Source: CAWEHT01 sp963808455 (GTDB lineage Bacteria > Chloroflexota > Anaerolineae > CG2-30-64-16). From it: DNA of 9,390 nucleotides. The translations under genes and the position numbers were made by a program. The first letter of the stretch is position 1. Each line of letters starts with the position of its first letter. Where the stretch lies: positions 1 through 9,390 of the forward strand of contig CAWEHT010000114.1 of the NCBI GenBank assembly GCA_963808455.1. The letters are read 5' to 3'. The notes under the pieces were generated by a model. It saw nothing but the letters and a program-made list of their open reading frames with translations, was not told where the DNA came from and searched no databases. Below, one piece after another: positions 1 to 7,499 of this stretch.

Positions 1-1
1 T

Positions 2-171
2 AGGCGCGGCGTCGCGCCATTGCGGTGCCTGCGCCGGATTACGAGCTGGTGGTGTAACCACTGCAAAGGAAGGAGGCAGAGAACAGCCAATCTTCATTAT
101 TAAGCGCTGCGGTCTAGTCGTAAGTCAGGCACACTCAAGGAGGTTTTGCACATGCCTGAATATCTCTCACC
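2..171. repeat. Left arm of large inverted repeat (fold-back)
   Basis: Bases 2-171 are the reverse complement of 280-449, with position i pairing with 451-i. I compared the two arms base by base. The only internal difference is at 67/384: the left arm reads AAAGG where the complement of the right arm reads AAGGG. Pairing fails at base 1 and from base 172 onward. The arm carries a second, inverted copy of the last codons of the DUF4255 gene, the intergenic stretch, the sheath ribosome binding site and the first seven sheath codons. On the plus strand the copied sheath start at 152 meets a stop after nine codons, so this copy is not a gene. A fold-back at a sequence end most often reflects a chimeric read or assembly end. 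Confidence 0.95.
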
Positions 172-299
172 ATGCGCTTGACATCCGCCTTCTCGGTGAA
201 ACCGACGAAAGCGGGCATAGCCGTGCCGACGCCCTCGATAGGCTTCGGCCACAGATCGATCTCCTCCATGTATACGCCAGGTGAGAGATATTCAGGCAT
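171..299 (-). CDS. Contractile tail sheath protein, N-terminal fragment (eCIS/phage-tail type)
   Basis: The ATG at 299 is preceded by a strong AAGGAGG eight bases upstream. The visible 43 residues begin MPEYLSPGVYMEE and continue through PKPIEGVGTAMPAFVGFTE. This matches the well-known N-terminus of tail sheath proteins of contractile injection systems and phage-like particles (MPxYLxPGVYxEE, then a PIEGVxTxxxxFVGxTE block). The sheath polymerises around the inner tube and contracts to drive it through a target membrane. Only the N-terminal linker strand is present. After codon 43 the reading frame enters the inverted-repeat copy, adds 11 meaningless residues and stops at 135. The truncation therefore coincides exactly with the fold-back junction at 171/172 and is probably artificial. 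The gene follows the DUF4255 gene by 94 bases on the same strand, a usual eCIS arrangement. Family assignment rests on a short stretch but the motif is characteristic. Confidence 0.85.
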
Positions 300-449
300 G
301 TGCAAAACCTCCTTGAGTGTGCCTGACTTACGACTAGACCGCAGCGCTTAATAATGAAGATTGGCTGTTCTCTGCCTCCTTCCCTTGCAGTGGTTACACC
401 ACCAGCTCGTAATCCGGCGCAGGCACCGCAATGGCGCGACGCCGCGCCT
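280..449. repeat. Right arm of large inverted repeat
   Basis: This is the authentic-looking copy, because it continues uninterrupted into the DUF4255 gene. It spans the DUF4255 stop codon, the 94-base gap and the sheath start. The arms are separated by a 108-base spacer (172-279) that holds sheath codons 8 to about 43. If real, the structure would form a 170-bp stem in single-stranded DNA or RNA. Confidence 0.95.
308..314 (-). promoter_or_regulatory. Ribosome binding site of the sheath gene
   Basis: On the minus strand AAGGAGG lies eight bases before the ATG at 299. It is among the closest Shine-Dalgarno matches in the window, fitting high expression of a structural protein made in many copies. 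It also fixes the sheath start. Confidence 0.8.
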
Positions 450-1237
450 CGTGCCCGGCGACCGATACCGCCAGCGTGTATTCTCCCGCCCTCAGCGGGC
501 CGACCGTAAAGCGGCCGTCGGCGCTGAGCGGGATGGCCACCCCATGTTCCACCAGGGTCAGCGCCAGGTCTTCCAGGCTCACGCCATCCTCGCTGCGGAC
601 ATGGCCGCCAGATGGTCCAGAACGAGTCCACGCCCGCGGCTTCGTCGAGATGGCGAAGCCATGGCCACTGCGCTTGCCCGAAGCGCAGCTCGCTCTCCTG
701 CACCAGCGGCGTCTTGAACGCCTTGTAGGGATTCATGGCGACCGTCAGCACGACCACGACCGAAGGGCGCATTTCATTGTCCATGGCGCTCCACAGGTCG
801 GAGGCATTCGGCAGCTCGCCCTCCTGTGCTGCCATGTACTGAATCGGCACCGGCTGGTCCTGGAGAGCCTCAGGCAGGAGCTCGGGCGGCAGCTGGGGAT
901 GCCCGAACAGGACCGCCATGGCGCGGCCGAGCAAGCGGTGCTCGTCCTCGGGCTCGGTGGCCCAGGCCGTAAGGATGTAATGCACGTCGAGCCGCACCGG
1001 GGACCGGCGTTGCAGCACCTGGCCGTCAGGGGTCTGTTCGATCGTCCATTGCGGCTGGGCCTGCCGCAGCTTGCTGTTCTCCCGCACGTCGTACAGGAAG
1101 AAGTTCAGCGTTGGGCGGCTGAGCCGCGCCGACCACTCGCGCCTGGGCTGGTGGAAGTCGATGCCCACTTCGCCGTTCTTCACCGGCAGCTCGCGCATCA
1201 GGAGTTGCCGCAGTGCTTCGTCCAGATCGTCAAACAT
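394..1237 (-). CDS. DUF4255 (Pvc16_N-like) eCIS protein with C-terminal carboxypeptidase-regulatory-like domain, frameshifted
   Basis: Repaired length is 280 residues. Residues 1-209 form a DUF4255/Pvc16_N domain: an N-terminal helix (MFDDLDEALRQLL), the diagnostic RPTLNFFLYDVREN block at 41-54, a hydrophobic LDVHYILTAWA strand at 83-93, and a SELRFG segment near 182-187. The family occurs in eCIS such as PVC and Afp, where Pvc16/Afp16 acts at the tube/sheath terminus and influences particle length. Residues 210-280 (GADGRF-like turn SADGRFTVGPLRAGEYTL) look like a carboxypeptidase-regulatory or CNA-B-type beta-sandwich, an extension seen in some DUF4255 proteins. The two parts lie in different frames. 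Removing one base at 610 or 611 joins them as FWTIGGHVRSEDG with a length divisible by three, so I treat this as one gene. An AGAGGA lies about ten bases before the ATG at 1237. The sheath gene follows directly. Confidence 0.85.
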
Positions 1238-1270
1238 GGCGTGAATATCCTCTGTACTGCGGTGCCAGCT

Positions 1271-1682
1271 CTAGCCGGGTGTTTCCGTCCTGCCGGCCTC
1301 TGCGGCAGGCACCGGTTGGATGACTCCCGGGCAAAGGCTGCCGAGGTGCTCGAAGAACTCGCCCGCGGCAAAGCCGCGGAGCAACGCATGCCCGCATTCC
1401 ATATCCGCCGCCTGTTGGAGCTGTTGCAGGTTTTCAACGAGGATCAGGCAACCCGTCACGATTTGCTCATGCCTCAGCCCGACCAGCGTCGCCGGCCCAC
1501 CATCGTCGAATACGGTCTCGTCAAGGATCGCCAGCCTGGGCCGGAAGGCCCGCGTCTGCGGCCAGGAACTCAGGGAGCGTCTTGGTGATCGCGGCCAGAT
1601 GGAGCGTGGAAACCGATTTCAGGAAGGAGAGCCACTCGCGCCGATAGATGCCCGGCGCAGACAAGACGACGGTCTCAATCAT
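1271..1682 (-). CDS. Degenerate receiver-like (pseudo-receiver) protein, frameshifted
   Basis: The gene is easy to miss because a frameshift splits it. The first part starts at the ATG at 1682 (MIETVVLSAPGIYRREWL) with an excellent ribosome binding site. The second part reads RAFRPRLAILDETVF, then GCLILVENLQ and CGHALLRGFAAGEFFEHL, up to a TAG at 1271. Removing one base near 1550-1565 gives 136 residues. The pattern follows a CheY-type receiver: LAILDE matches strand 3 with Asp about 54, LILV matches strand 4, and GHALLRGFAAGEFF matches the GYVTKNAPPAELL segment of the neighbouring response regulator. Other phosphorylation residues are replaced. The acidic pair after strand 1 is Ala-Pro, the strand-4 Thr/Ser is missing and the conserved Lys is Arg. 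There is no output domain. It may be a phosphorylation-independent adaptor or anti-regulator. The fold assignment is by eye. Confidence 0.6.
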
Positions 1683-1689
1683 GGGGGGG

Positions 1690-1697
1690 CCTCCCTT
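1690..1697 (-). promoter_or_regulatory. Ribosome binding site of the pseudo-receiver gene
   Basis: Minus strand AAGGGAGG, then a run of seven C, then ATG at 1682. This supports a true start at 1682 even though the frame is broken further on. The C7 run is itself a place where sequence length could be miscalled. Confidence 0.65.
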
Positions 1698-1708
1698 GCA
1701 ACTACCTC

Positions 1709-1737
1709 AGTATGCCACCAGATAGCGTCATTTGCAA
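1709..1737 (-). promoter_or_regulatory. Candidate internal sigma-70-like promoter before the pseudo-receiver gene
   Basis: Minus strand TTGCAA (1737-1732), 17-base spacer, CATACT (1714-1709). Each hexamer matches consensus at four of six positions. It lies in the 79-base gap after the response regulator, the largest gap between the ATPase and DUF4255 genes. It could let the pseudo-receiver, DUF4255 and structural genes be transcribed apart from the sensor genes. The predicted start would leave almost no leader before the ribosome binding site, which weakens the call. Confidence 0.3.
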
Positions 1738-1761
1738 TAGGAAGATTGTTTAATCGCCAGG

Positions 1762-2412
1762 TCAGCTTGGGCCTGCCAGGCCGCTGCGCACGGCATACAA
1801 AGCTGCCTGGGTGCGGTTTTCCAATCCCAATTTGTCGAGGATGTGGCTGACGTGGGCGCCTGCCGTCCGCGGCGAGATGAGCAGCCGGCGCGCGATCTGG
1901 TCGTTGCCCAGGCCGCTGGCGACCAGCTTGAGGATCTCCAGCTCGCGTTCGGTGAGAGAGCCGCAGGCCAGCGGGAGGCACGGCGGATCGACGGCAGCCC
2001 CGATCAGCCGGTGGGCCATGTTGGCGGGCAGATGGACCCCGCCCTGGTGGATCGTGCGGATGGCCTGCAGCAGCTCGGCAGGCGGGGCATTTTTCGTGAC
2101 ATAACCCAGGGCTCCCGCATCGATGGTGGGGCGGATGCGCTCGATGTCGGTGACGCTGGTCAACACCAACACGCGCGCGTCGCAGTCCTCGGCCAGGATC
2201 TCGGCCGTGGCCGCGACGCCGTCCTTCTTCGGCATCAGCACGTCCATCAGGATCACAGACGGCCTGAGGCGGCGCGCCATCTCGACGGCCTCGATCCCGT
2301 CGGTAGCCTCCCCCACGATCTGCAGATCGGGTTCCAGCCCGATGACGGCACGCAGCCCTTCGCGCACCAGCGGGTGATCGTTGACGATGAGGATCGCGAT
2401 CGCAGCGCTCAT
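1762..2412 (-). CDS. NarL/FixJ-family response regulator (receiver + LuxR-type HTH)
   Basis: This intact 216-residue protein has the usual family length. The receiver occupies about 1-125: Asp12 in the acidic pocket (LIVNDHPLVREGL), phospho-acceptor Asp57 in ILMDVLMPKKDG, Thr85 in VLVLTS and Lys107 in GYVTKNA. All catalytic residues are present. A short linker leads to a LuxR-type helix-turn-helix at about 152-212 (LTERELEILKLVASGLGNDQIA, with RTAGAHVSHILDKLG as the recognition region). The family binds DNA as a dimer after phosphorylation by a HisKA_3-type kinase. The kinase gene ends three bases upstream, so the two are a cognate pair. Given its position inside the eCIS operon, the likely targets are this operon's own promoters; that is inference. 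No frameshift is seen here, unlike in its neighbours. Confidence 0.96.
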   Translation of the reverse strand: MSAAIAILIVNDHPLVREGLRAVIGLEPDLQIVGEATDGIEAVEMARRLRPSVILMDVLMPKKDGVAATAEILAEDCDARVLVLTSVTDIERIRPTIDAGALGYVTKNAPPAELLQAIRTIHQGGVHLPANMAHRLIGAAVDPPCLPLACGSLTERELEILKLVASGLGNDQIARRLLISPRTAGAHVSHILDKLGLENRTQAALYAVRSGLAGPS

Positions 2413-2415
2413 AGC

Positions 2416-4693
2416 TTATGGCTCGATGGGCACATGGACGCGCACCAGCACGCCGCAATCGGGGGCCGCGATCAGCGCGAAGGGTGCCGCCCAGGCCATC
2501 GGCGCGCTCGGCCAGGCTGTGCAGCCCCACCCCGGCCCGCATGACGGCCGGGTCAAAGCCGCGGCCATTGTCGGAAATTTCCATGTCGATGCTCCCGGCT
2601 GTGGCCTGCAAGGTGATCGTGACGGCGGTGGCTGCGGCATGCTTGAGGGAGTTGTTGAGGGCCTCCGTCGCCATCCAATATAGCTCTTCCTGTAGGACCG
2701 CCGGCAAAGGCCGGTCCCAGTCGCCTGCCATCTGAACCGCGAGGCCGGCGCGTTCCTCCACCGTCTCTAGCCGGCGGCGCAGTGCCTCGCCTAGCCCGGC
2801 GCTGTGGGGGTCGTCTGGCCGGAGCTGGTAGATCAACAGGCGCATGTCACGCAGGGCCTGCTGCGAGGCGGCGGTCAGCCGCCCGAGATAATCGGCCGCG
2901 CGCTGCCCGTCGCCGGCCAGGAGGTGCTTGCGTGCGGCGTCGGCGAAGAGGATCTGCGAATAGAGCATCTGGGTGACGGAATCATGTAGGTCGCGCGCCA
3001 GGCGTTCGCGCTCTTCTGCCACTGCGGCCACCTCAGCCTGCCGCCGCAGATCGGCATTGGCAACAGCGACGCTCATTTGCTCGGCCACGGTGACGAGCAA
3101 GCCCAGGTGTTCGACGTTGAACTGGCGAGCCGCGTGGCCGAGCAGCGCGATGACGCCGTCGGCGCCCCTCGGCCCCCGGAGCGGGGCTGCGATCAAGGCC
3201 TGGAAGGGCAGGTACACGGCAGGAGGGTCCCCGCTGCCCCGGAGGAGGGCCGCCAACCGGTCGTCGTCAGCCAGGTTCTGAACCAACCAGGGCTCGTTGC
3301 TGGCAGCCAGGTGGGTCCAGAGCGGGCTGTTCGCTACGGCCTCGATGCCGGACGCCGGAAGCCCCTGCTGCGCGGCCAATCGCAGCAGGGAGGGGACGCT
3401 GGGGAGGGGCGGCGGGGCCTCCGGCGGCCTGCCAGGCAGCCCACCCACCGCGGGCATGGGAATTGGCGTCCTGAAACCCCCATGGCCGGCGCGATCGGCC
3501 AGGAAGATGGCGCCGGCGGCGGCGCCGGTGGCGCGTTGGAGCGGGGCCAGGCACCCACCCAGCACGGTGGGAAGGTCCAGCGGTTGCCCGATCAGGCAGG
3601 CCACGTCGTAAAGCGTGGAGAGGTCGCGCGTGCGGGCTGCGACGCGGGCCTCGAGCGTCTCAGTCAGCTTGAGCGCCGTGAGATCATGGAGGATCAACAG
3701 GCGGCCCTGCGGGCGCCCATGACCGTCGGCCAGCGCGACCACTTGTGGGTACAGGCTGCGAACTACCGGACCCTGCCCGCCGACCAGCTCTTTCTGGCTG
3801 CCGGCCGCGTCCTCCAGGTCTCTCCACGGCGGCGGCAGGCTGGCGCTCAGCTGGCCGATCAGACCTTTTCTGGGCAGGCCCACCAACTCTTCCATGGCGC
3901 GATTGACCACTACCACGCGGCCCTCGTTATCAAGCACCATGATGCCGTCCCGCAGGCTGTTCACGATGGCCTCACGCGCAACCGGCACGAGGTTGAGCAT
4001 GCCGAAGCGGAACAGCCCCCAGCCCATGAGCAACTCCGAGACGTTAAAGGCGACGGGGGTGAAGTTGAGCTGGAACGCCGGCAAGACGTTGCACTGGAAC
4101 AGGATCGAGGCTGCCAGGGGAATGCTGCCGGCCACGACGAGCACAGCGGCCTGCGCGCGGAAAGGTTGCTCCCACCGGACGCAGGCCTGTGCGATCAGCG
4201 CGATGCCCACGATGGCTGCCAGGCAGCTCAGGATTACGTGCGCCATCCACAGCGGGCCCGGCGTTGTGCTCAGCACTGTGAACGGCCCGGCGGGCGCCAG
4301 GGTAGCCGTAGCGCGAAAGAGGGACGGATAACACCAGGAGGCCACGGTCAGGCAGGCGGGAACCGCAAATAGCAGCAGCACGTTGCGCCGAGTGACCCAG
4401 CGATCCCGATGCGTGTAGAGCAGGGCGAACACGAGGTAGACATAACCCGACGAGGAAGCCCCGATCAGCAAGACGTCCTGCCAGAAGATTTTGGCCCTGA
4501 GGCCGGGGCTGAAGAGTTCCAGCGCGTAGGTGATGGCCCACAGCGCCGCCACGGCCAGCATGGCGGCATAAGCCAGTGCCCAGGGCGCCGGCTTGCGGTG
4601 CCAGGCGTAGATCGCCAGGGTGCCGGCTTGCGCGGCAGCGAGGAGCAAGAGCAGCAATGCCAGCGAGCGGAACTCTTCCATTGAAGAGGTCAT
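2416..4693 (-). CDS. Membrane sensor histidine kinase (7TM-PAS-GAF-HisKA_3-HATPase_c), frameshifted near the C-terminus
   Basis: Repaired length is 758 residues. Residues 5-235 contain about seven hydrophobic segments and resemble the HisKA_7TM input region (YALELFSPG at 56-64, WGLFRFGMLNLVPVAREAI at 225-243). A PAS domain follows at about 245-345 (GIMVLDNEGRVVVVNRAMEE). A GAF domain spans about 355-550 and contains a Pro-rich insert at 409-435. The dimerisation/phospho-acceptor region is of the NarX/DesK HisKA_3 type (ERLARDLHDSVTQ, His570). The ATPase domain has an N box (EALNNSLKHA, 677-686), DNGRGFDP at 708-715 and GVGLHSLAERADGLGG. The last 14 residues (DCGVLVRVHVPIEP) are in another frame. 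Removing one base from the five-G run at 2461-2465 restores them and the stop at 2416. The start ATG overlaps the ATPase stop (4690-4693), indicating translational coupling. An internal ATG at 4681 is an alternative start. The signal sensed is unknown. Confidence 0.93.
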
Positions 4694-7049
4694 TCAAATT
4701 CGAGGTCCTTCTCGTTCAGCAGGCGCCCCATCTTCTGCAGCTCGCGGCGGGCGCCGTGCATCAGGTGCGCCATGCCGACGCACTGACCGTCGGCCGCGGC
4801 CAGGAACGTGGCGTTGACGATGATGTTCCGAATGGCTCCGCCGGCCAGCTTGAAGCGGCGGGCCAGCATGGCCAGATCGAGGTCTGGCGCGCGGGGCACC
4901 CCCGGCGGGAAGAGGGTCTGCCAGATGCGAAGGCGATATTCTTCCTCTGGGAACGGAAAGTCAACGGCGAACTGCAGGCGGCGGGTGAAGGCTTCGTCCA
5001 GGTTGGCGCGCAGGTTGGTCGCCAGGATCGTCACGCCGTCATAGGCTTCCATGCGTTGCAACAGGTAGCTGACCTCGATGTTGGCATAGCGGTCGTGGGC
5101 GTCCTTCACCTCGGAGCGCTTGCCGAAGATGGCGTCGGCCTCATCGAAGAAGAGGATCGCGTTCGAGCTGCGCGCCTCGTTGAAGATGCGCTCCAGGTTC
5201 TTCTCTGTCTCGCCGATGTACTTGCTGACGATCGTCGAAAGGTCGATCTTGTAGAGCTCGAGGCCGAGGTCGGACGCGATGACTTCGGCCGCCATGGTTT
5301 TGCCCGTTCCCGGAGGGCCGGCAAATAGCATCGTGACGCCATAGCTGGCTGCCAGCTTGCGGCCGACGCCCCACGCCTCGAAGACGAGCGGGCGGCTGAG
5401 CACGGCGCCGACGATCTCGTGCAGAAGCATCAGCTGATCGGGCGGCAGCACGATATCTTCCCAGCCGTAGCGCGGATGGATCTGGCGGGCCAGAGTCGCC
5501 AGGCCGGGGCTGGAATGGGCCCGTGCGGTAGCGAAAAGGTCCGCCGCCTGCATGTGATCCCCGCGCTGGGCCGCGCGGTCCCTGGCGGCCGCGACCGCCG
5601 AACGGATCTGCCCGCTGGTCAACACATACTGGCCGGCAAGGGCCGCGAGGGCCTCGCTTTCGCCCCCCAGGCACTGTGCCCAAAGCGCCTTGCGCTGGCT
5701 GAAGCCCGGGACCGGGAACTCGATCTGGAACAGATGAGGCAGCCCCGACACGCCGCTCCAATCGCCGGGGGCCGGGGAACCGGGATAGGGCTCGGCCGTT
5801 TCACCCTGCCTCCTGCTGCCGTTCGCCGCCTGGCCGGCCCCCCAGGTGGGTTGCCAGGGGTCGCGTGCGGTTACCACGGCAGCGCCAGGATAGGACCATA
5901 GCTCGGAAATCATGTCCAGGACGGAATCCGGCGTCAGCTGGCCTGCCCTCCCTGGCGCGCTGGGTTCCGCCCTCGTTGGCGTCGGATACCAACCAGGCGT
6001 CCCAGTTGCGGAGGAACGGCAGGGCCCCGGTCAGGCGCGCATCGCGCAGGGCGCGGCGGACAGATCGCCTGGCCATCGCCTGTCCGGGCGACGGCCAGAT
6101 CGACCGTGAGCAAGGGCCGGCCAGCCCTGTACGCAAGCTGGCGCGCCCCTGCGACCTGGCTTTCGGCATCGGCGCCATAGAAGACGGCGAGCAGAGGCGC
6201 CGGCCCCTCCGCCTCCCTGCCCGGCGGCCCGCCATCGGGTAGTATTTCCTCATGGCTTGCAACTGCCTCAGCCAGGTTATCGAGGTTGGCCGCCTGCTCG
6301 ACGACCAGCATGACATCCTCCGGGCAGGTAGCCGGCCGGGAGAAACTCACGCAGGGCGCCAGGTCGCGCGCCGGCTGGTAGCTGCCGAGTAACCAGGCCA
6401 CCACGGTATGGTCAACCGCCAGGGAAGCGGACAGGACGGGTGTGCCTGTGCCGGCCTCGGGCTCGGCCCGCTGCAACAGGGCGTGCCGGAAAAGGGGCGC
6501 CTGATCGGAGAATCTCAGCAAGAAGGGCAGGCGCGCCGCCCCAGGTGGGCAAAGCAGGTTCATGGCTAGGTCTGCCGTCGGGCTCTTGCGCGTGACGTCA
6601 TCTTGCAGGAAAGCATAGAGGCGCCCGTATCGGGTGTCCAGCGCCGGGGCCAGGCAGAGCAGCAGGACGTCCTGTTCGAAGCGGTCGAGCCCGAAAGCCT
6701 GGCACAGCGCCCAAAGCCGGGGCGCGTTGCCCTGCCCGAGCGCCCTCTCGAATGCCTCCTGCGCACGTCTGGCGGCCTCGGCTTCGGCCTCGGCAAATGC
6801 CCGCGCGTCGTCGGGCGAAAGCTCCGCAAGTGCCTGCCAGTCCGCGCCGAAAGGGCGTTCCAGCAACGAGGCGGCTTCATCCTCTGCCAGCCGCAGGCCG
6901 CGGAAGGCGTCGCGGGGGTCCTGGCCGGCCAACTGCCAGAGCCACACGGCACGTCGCACCGCGATATCGATGCGGGCGAGTTCGGCCAAGAGGTGGTCGA
7001 GGCTGGCGCCGGGCTCGAAAGCCTTAGGCGGTTTTGAAGCTGTTGGCAT
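4690..7049 (-). CDS. AAA+ ATPase of the eCIS type (Pvc15-like), two frameshifts
   Basis: Repaired length is 785 residues. The N-terminal half is a helical region (SLDHLLAELARIDIAVRRAV from about 16, DRFEQDVLLLCLAPALD around 122-138) typical of the large ATPases encoded in eCIS loci. Residues 286-360 look like a degenerate first nucleotide-binding fold lacking a P-loop Lys (VFYGADAESQVAGARQLA, then RPLLTVDL). The C-terminal AAA module is complete: Walker A GPPGTGKT (577-584), Walker B ILFFDEADAIFGKR (from 631), sensor-1 ILATN ending at Asn678, and Arg-finger region DEAFTRRLQFAVDFPFP. Pvc15-type ATPases are thought to help assembly or loading of effectors. The middle lies in three frames. Removing one base within 6062-6096 and another within 5935-5960 joins RALRDARLTGALPFLRNWDA to SVLDMISELWSYPG and gives a multiple of three. 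An in-frame stop shortly upstream fixes the ATG at 7049. No ribosome binding site is evident. Confidence 0.9.
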
Positions 7050-7203
7050 GGCAGCAGACCATCACGGGTTCCGGCGAGCCGGACTGAGAGGGCGGCTCTC
7101 CCAGGGCCGGCATAATTTGCATGCCGGGCGCCGGGATGCGCGGCCCGAATTGCGCCTGTTTCTTGCTCACGTGGTCGGCGGCCACTTCTGCGAAAGCCGG
7201 CAT
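7024..7203 (-). CDS. Possible 59-residue leader protein overlapping the ATPase start
   Basis: A minus-strand frame starts at ATG 7203 (MPAFAEVAADHVSKKQAQFG) and ends at 7024, overlapping the ATPase start by 26 bases. The same frame extends back to an ATG at 7311, but that version would begin upstream of the candidate promoter at 7253-7281. Its codon third positions are GC-rich like the surrounding genes. Only a poor, too-close AAGG precedes the ATG. I do not recognise the protein. It could be a coupled leader for the ATPase, the remnant of a longer gene, or a chance frame. Confidence 0.25.
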   Translation of the reverse strand: MPAFAEVAADHVSKKQAQFGPRIPAPGMQIMPALGEPPSQSGSPEPVMVCCHANSFKTA

Positions 7204-7252
7204 CCTTGCAAATGCCGGCGGCGGACCGCATCGGGGCAGCTTGCTAGCCGCT

Positions 7253-7281
7253 AGGATACGCCAGAGCAGAAAGGAAGGCAA
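7253..7281 (-). promoter_or_regulatory. Candidate sigma-70-like promoter for the eCIS operon
   Basis: Minus strand TTGCCT (7281-7276), 17-base spacer, TATCCT (7258-7253), four of six consensus matches in each hexamer. Transcription would start near 7246, about 200 bases before the ATPase ATG and 40 before the 59-codon frame. It is the best candidate found upstream of the operon, based on sequence pattern only. Confidence 0.4.
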
Positions 7282-7362
7282 ATCGGGGCGCCTGGGAGCG
7301 CTCCTCACCATGCCAGCGTCTGTGTTCTGGGGCCGGGCCGGCCACGCCCACGCCGCGGGCGC

Positions 7363-7376
7363 GCGGGTGCACCCGC
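7363..7376. promoter_or_regulatory. 14-bp perfect palindrome, possible operator
   Basis: GCGGGTGCACCCGC is a perfect palindrome between the two divergent candidate promoters. A dimeric regulator such as the encoded NarL-type protein could bind such a site, but GC-rich DNA produces palindromes by chance and no second copy was found by eye. Confidence 0.25.
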
Positions 7377-7470
7377 CGCCGCGTGCGCCCTCCGTGAAGC
7401 CATGGCTCGATCCGTGGTTGCCGAGCGCCTTGGCCCGCGATCCGGGACATGCCCCCCGACCACTTCACCT

Positions 7471-7499
7471 TTGCCCTCTCGGACACCCTGTGCTAAGAT
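7471..7499 (+). promoter_or_regulatory. Candidate sigma-70-like promoter for the LysM gene
   Basis: TTGCCC (7471-7476), 17-base spacer, TAAGAT (7494-7499), four of six matches in each hexamer. Transcription would start near 7506, giving a leader of about 77 bases to the TTG start at 7583. The leader contains an ATG at 7539 that opens a 15-codon frame. Its TGA (7584-7586) overlaps the TTG. Confidence 0.45.

Noticed and set aside
2..449. Insertion sequence, or invertible phase-variation switch, bounded by inverted repeats
   Set aside because: There is no transposase or recombinase in the window, no target duplication, and the arms consist of ordinary gene sequence from the adjacent operon.
167..609. 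Apparent extension of the DUF4255 protein past residue 209 in its first frame
   Set aside because: The continuation is Arg/Gly-rich nonsense that crosses the inverted repeat, while the adjacent frame gives a coherent beta-sandwich domain and stop.
431..1588. Plus-strand open frame opposite the DUF4255 and pseudo-receiver genes
   Set aside because: It is a shadow of two minus-strand genes with recognisable motifs, and the translated sequence resembles no family.
1679..2460. Apparent extension of the kinase to about 1,000 residues
   Set aside because: After the frameshift at 2461-2465 this frame runs antiphase through the response regulator gene and yields low-complexity Arg/Ala/Gly sequence. 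The true C-terminus and stop are in the next frame at 2416.
2461..2465. Programmed +1 frameshift in the kinase
   Set aside because: The same kind of shift occurs in five other places in unrelated genes, without a shared slippery motif, so a sequence error is the simpler explanation.
3077..4372. Long plus-strand open frame opposite the kinase gene
   Set aside because: It is antisense to well-supported kinase domains, its composition (Arg, Gly, Gln, Ala rich, no domain pattern) is what the complement of GC-rich coding DNA gives, and no start signal is visible.
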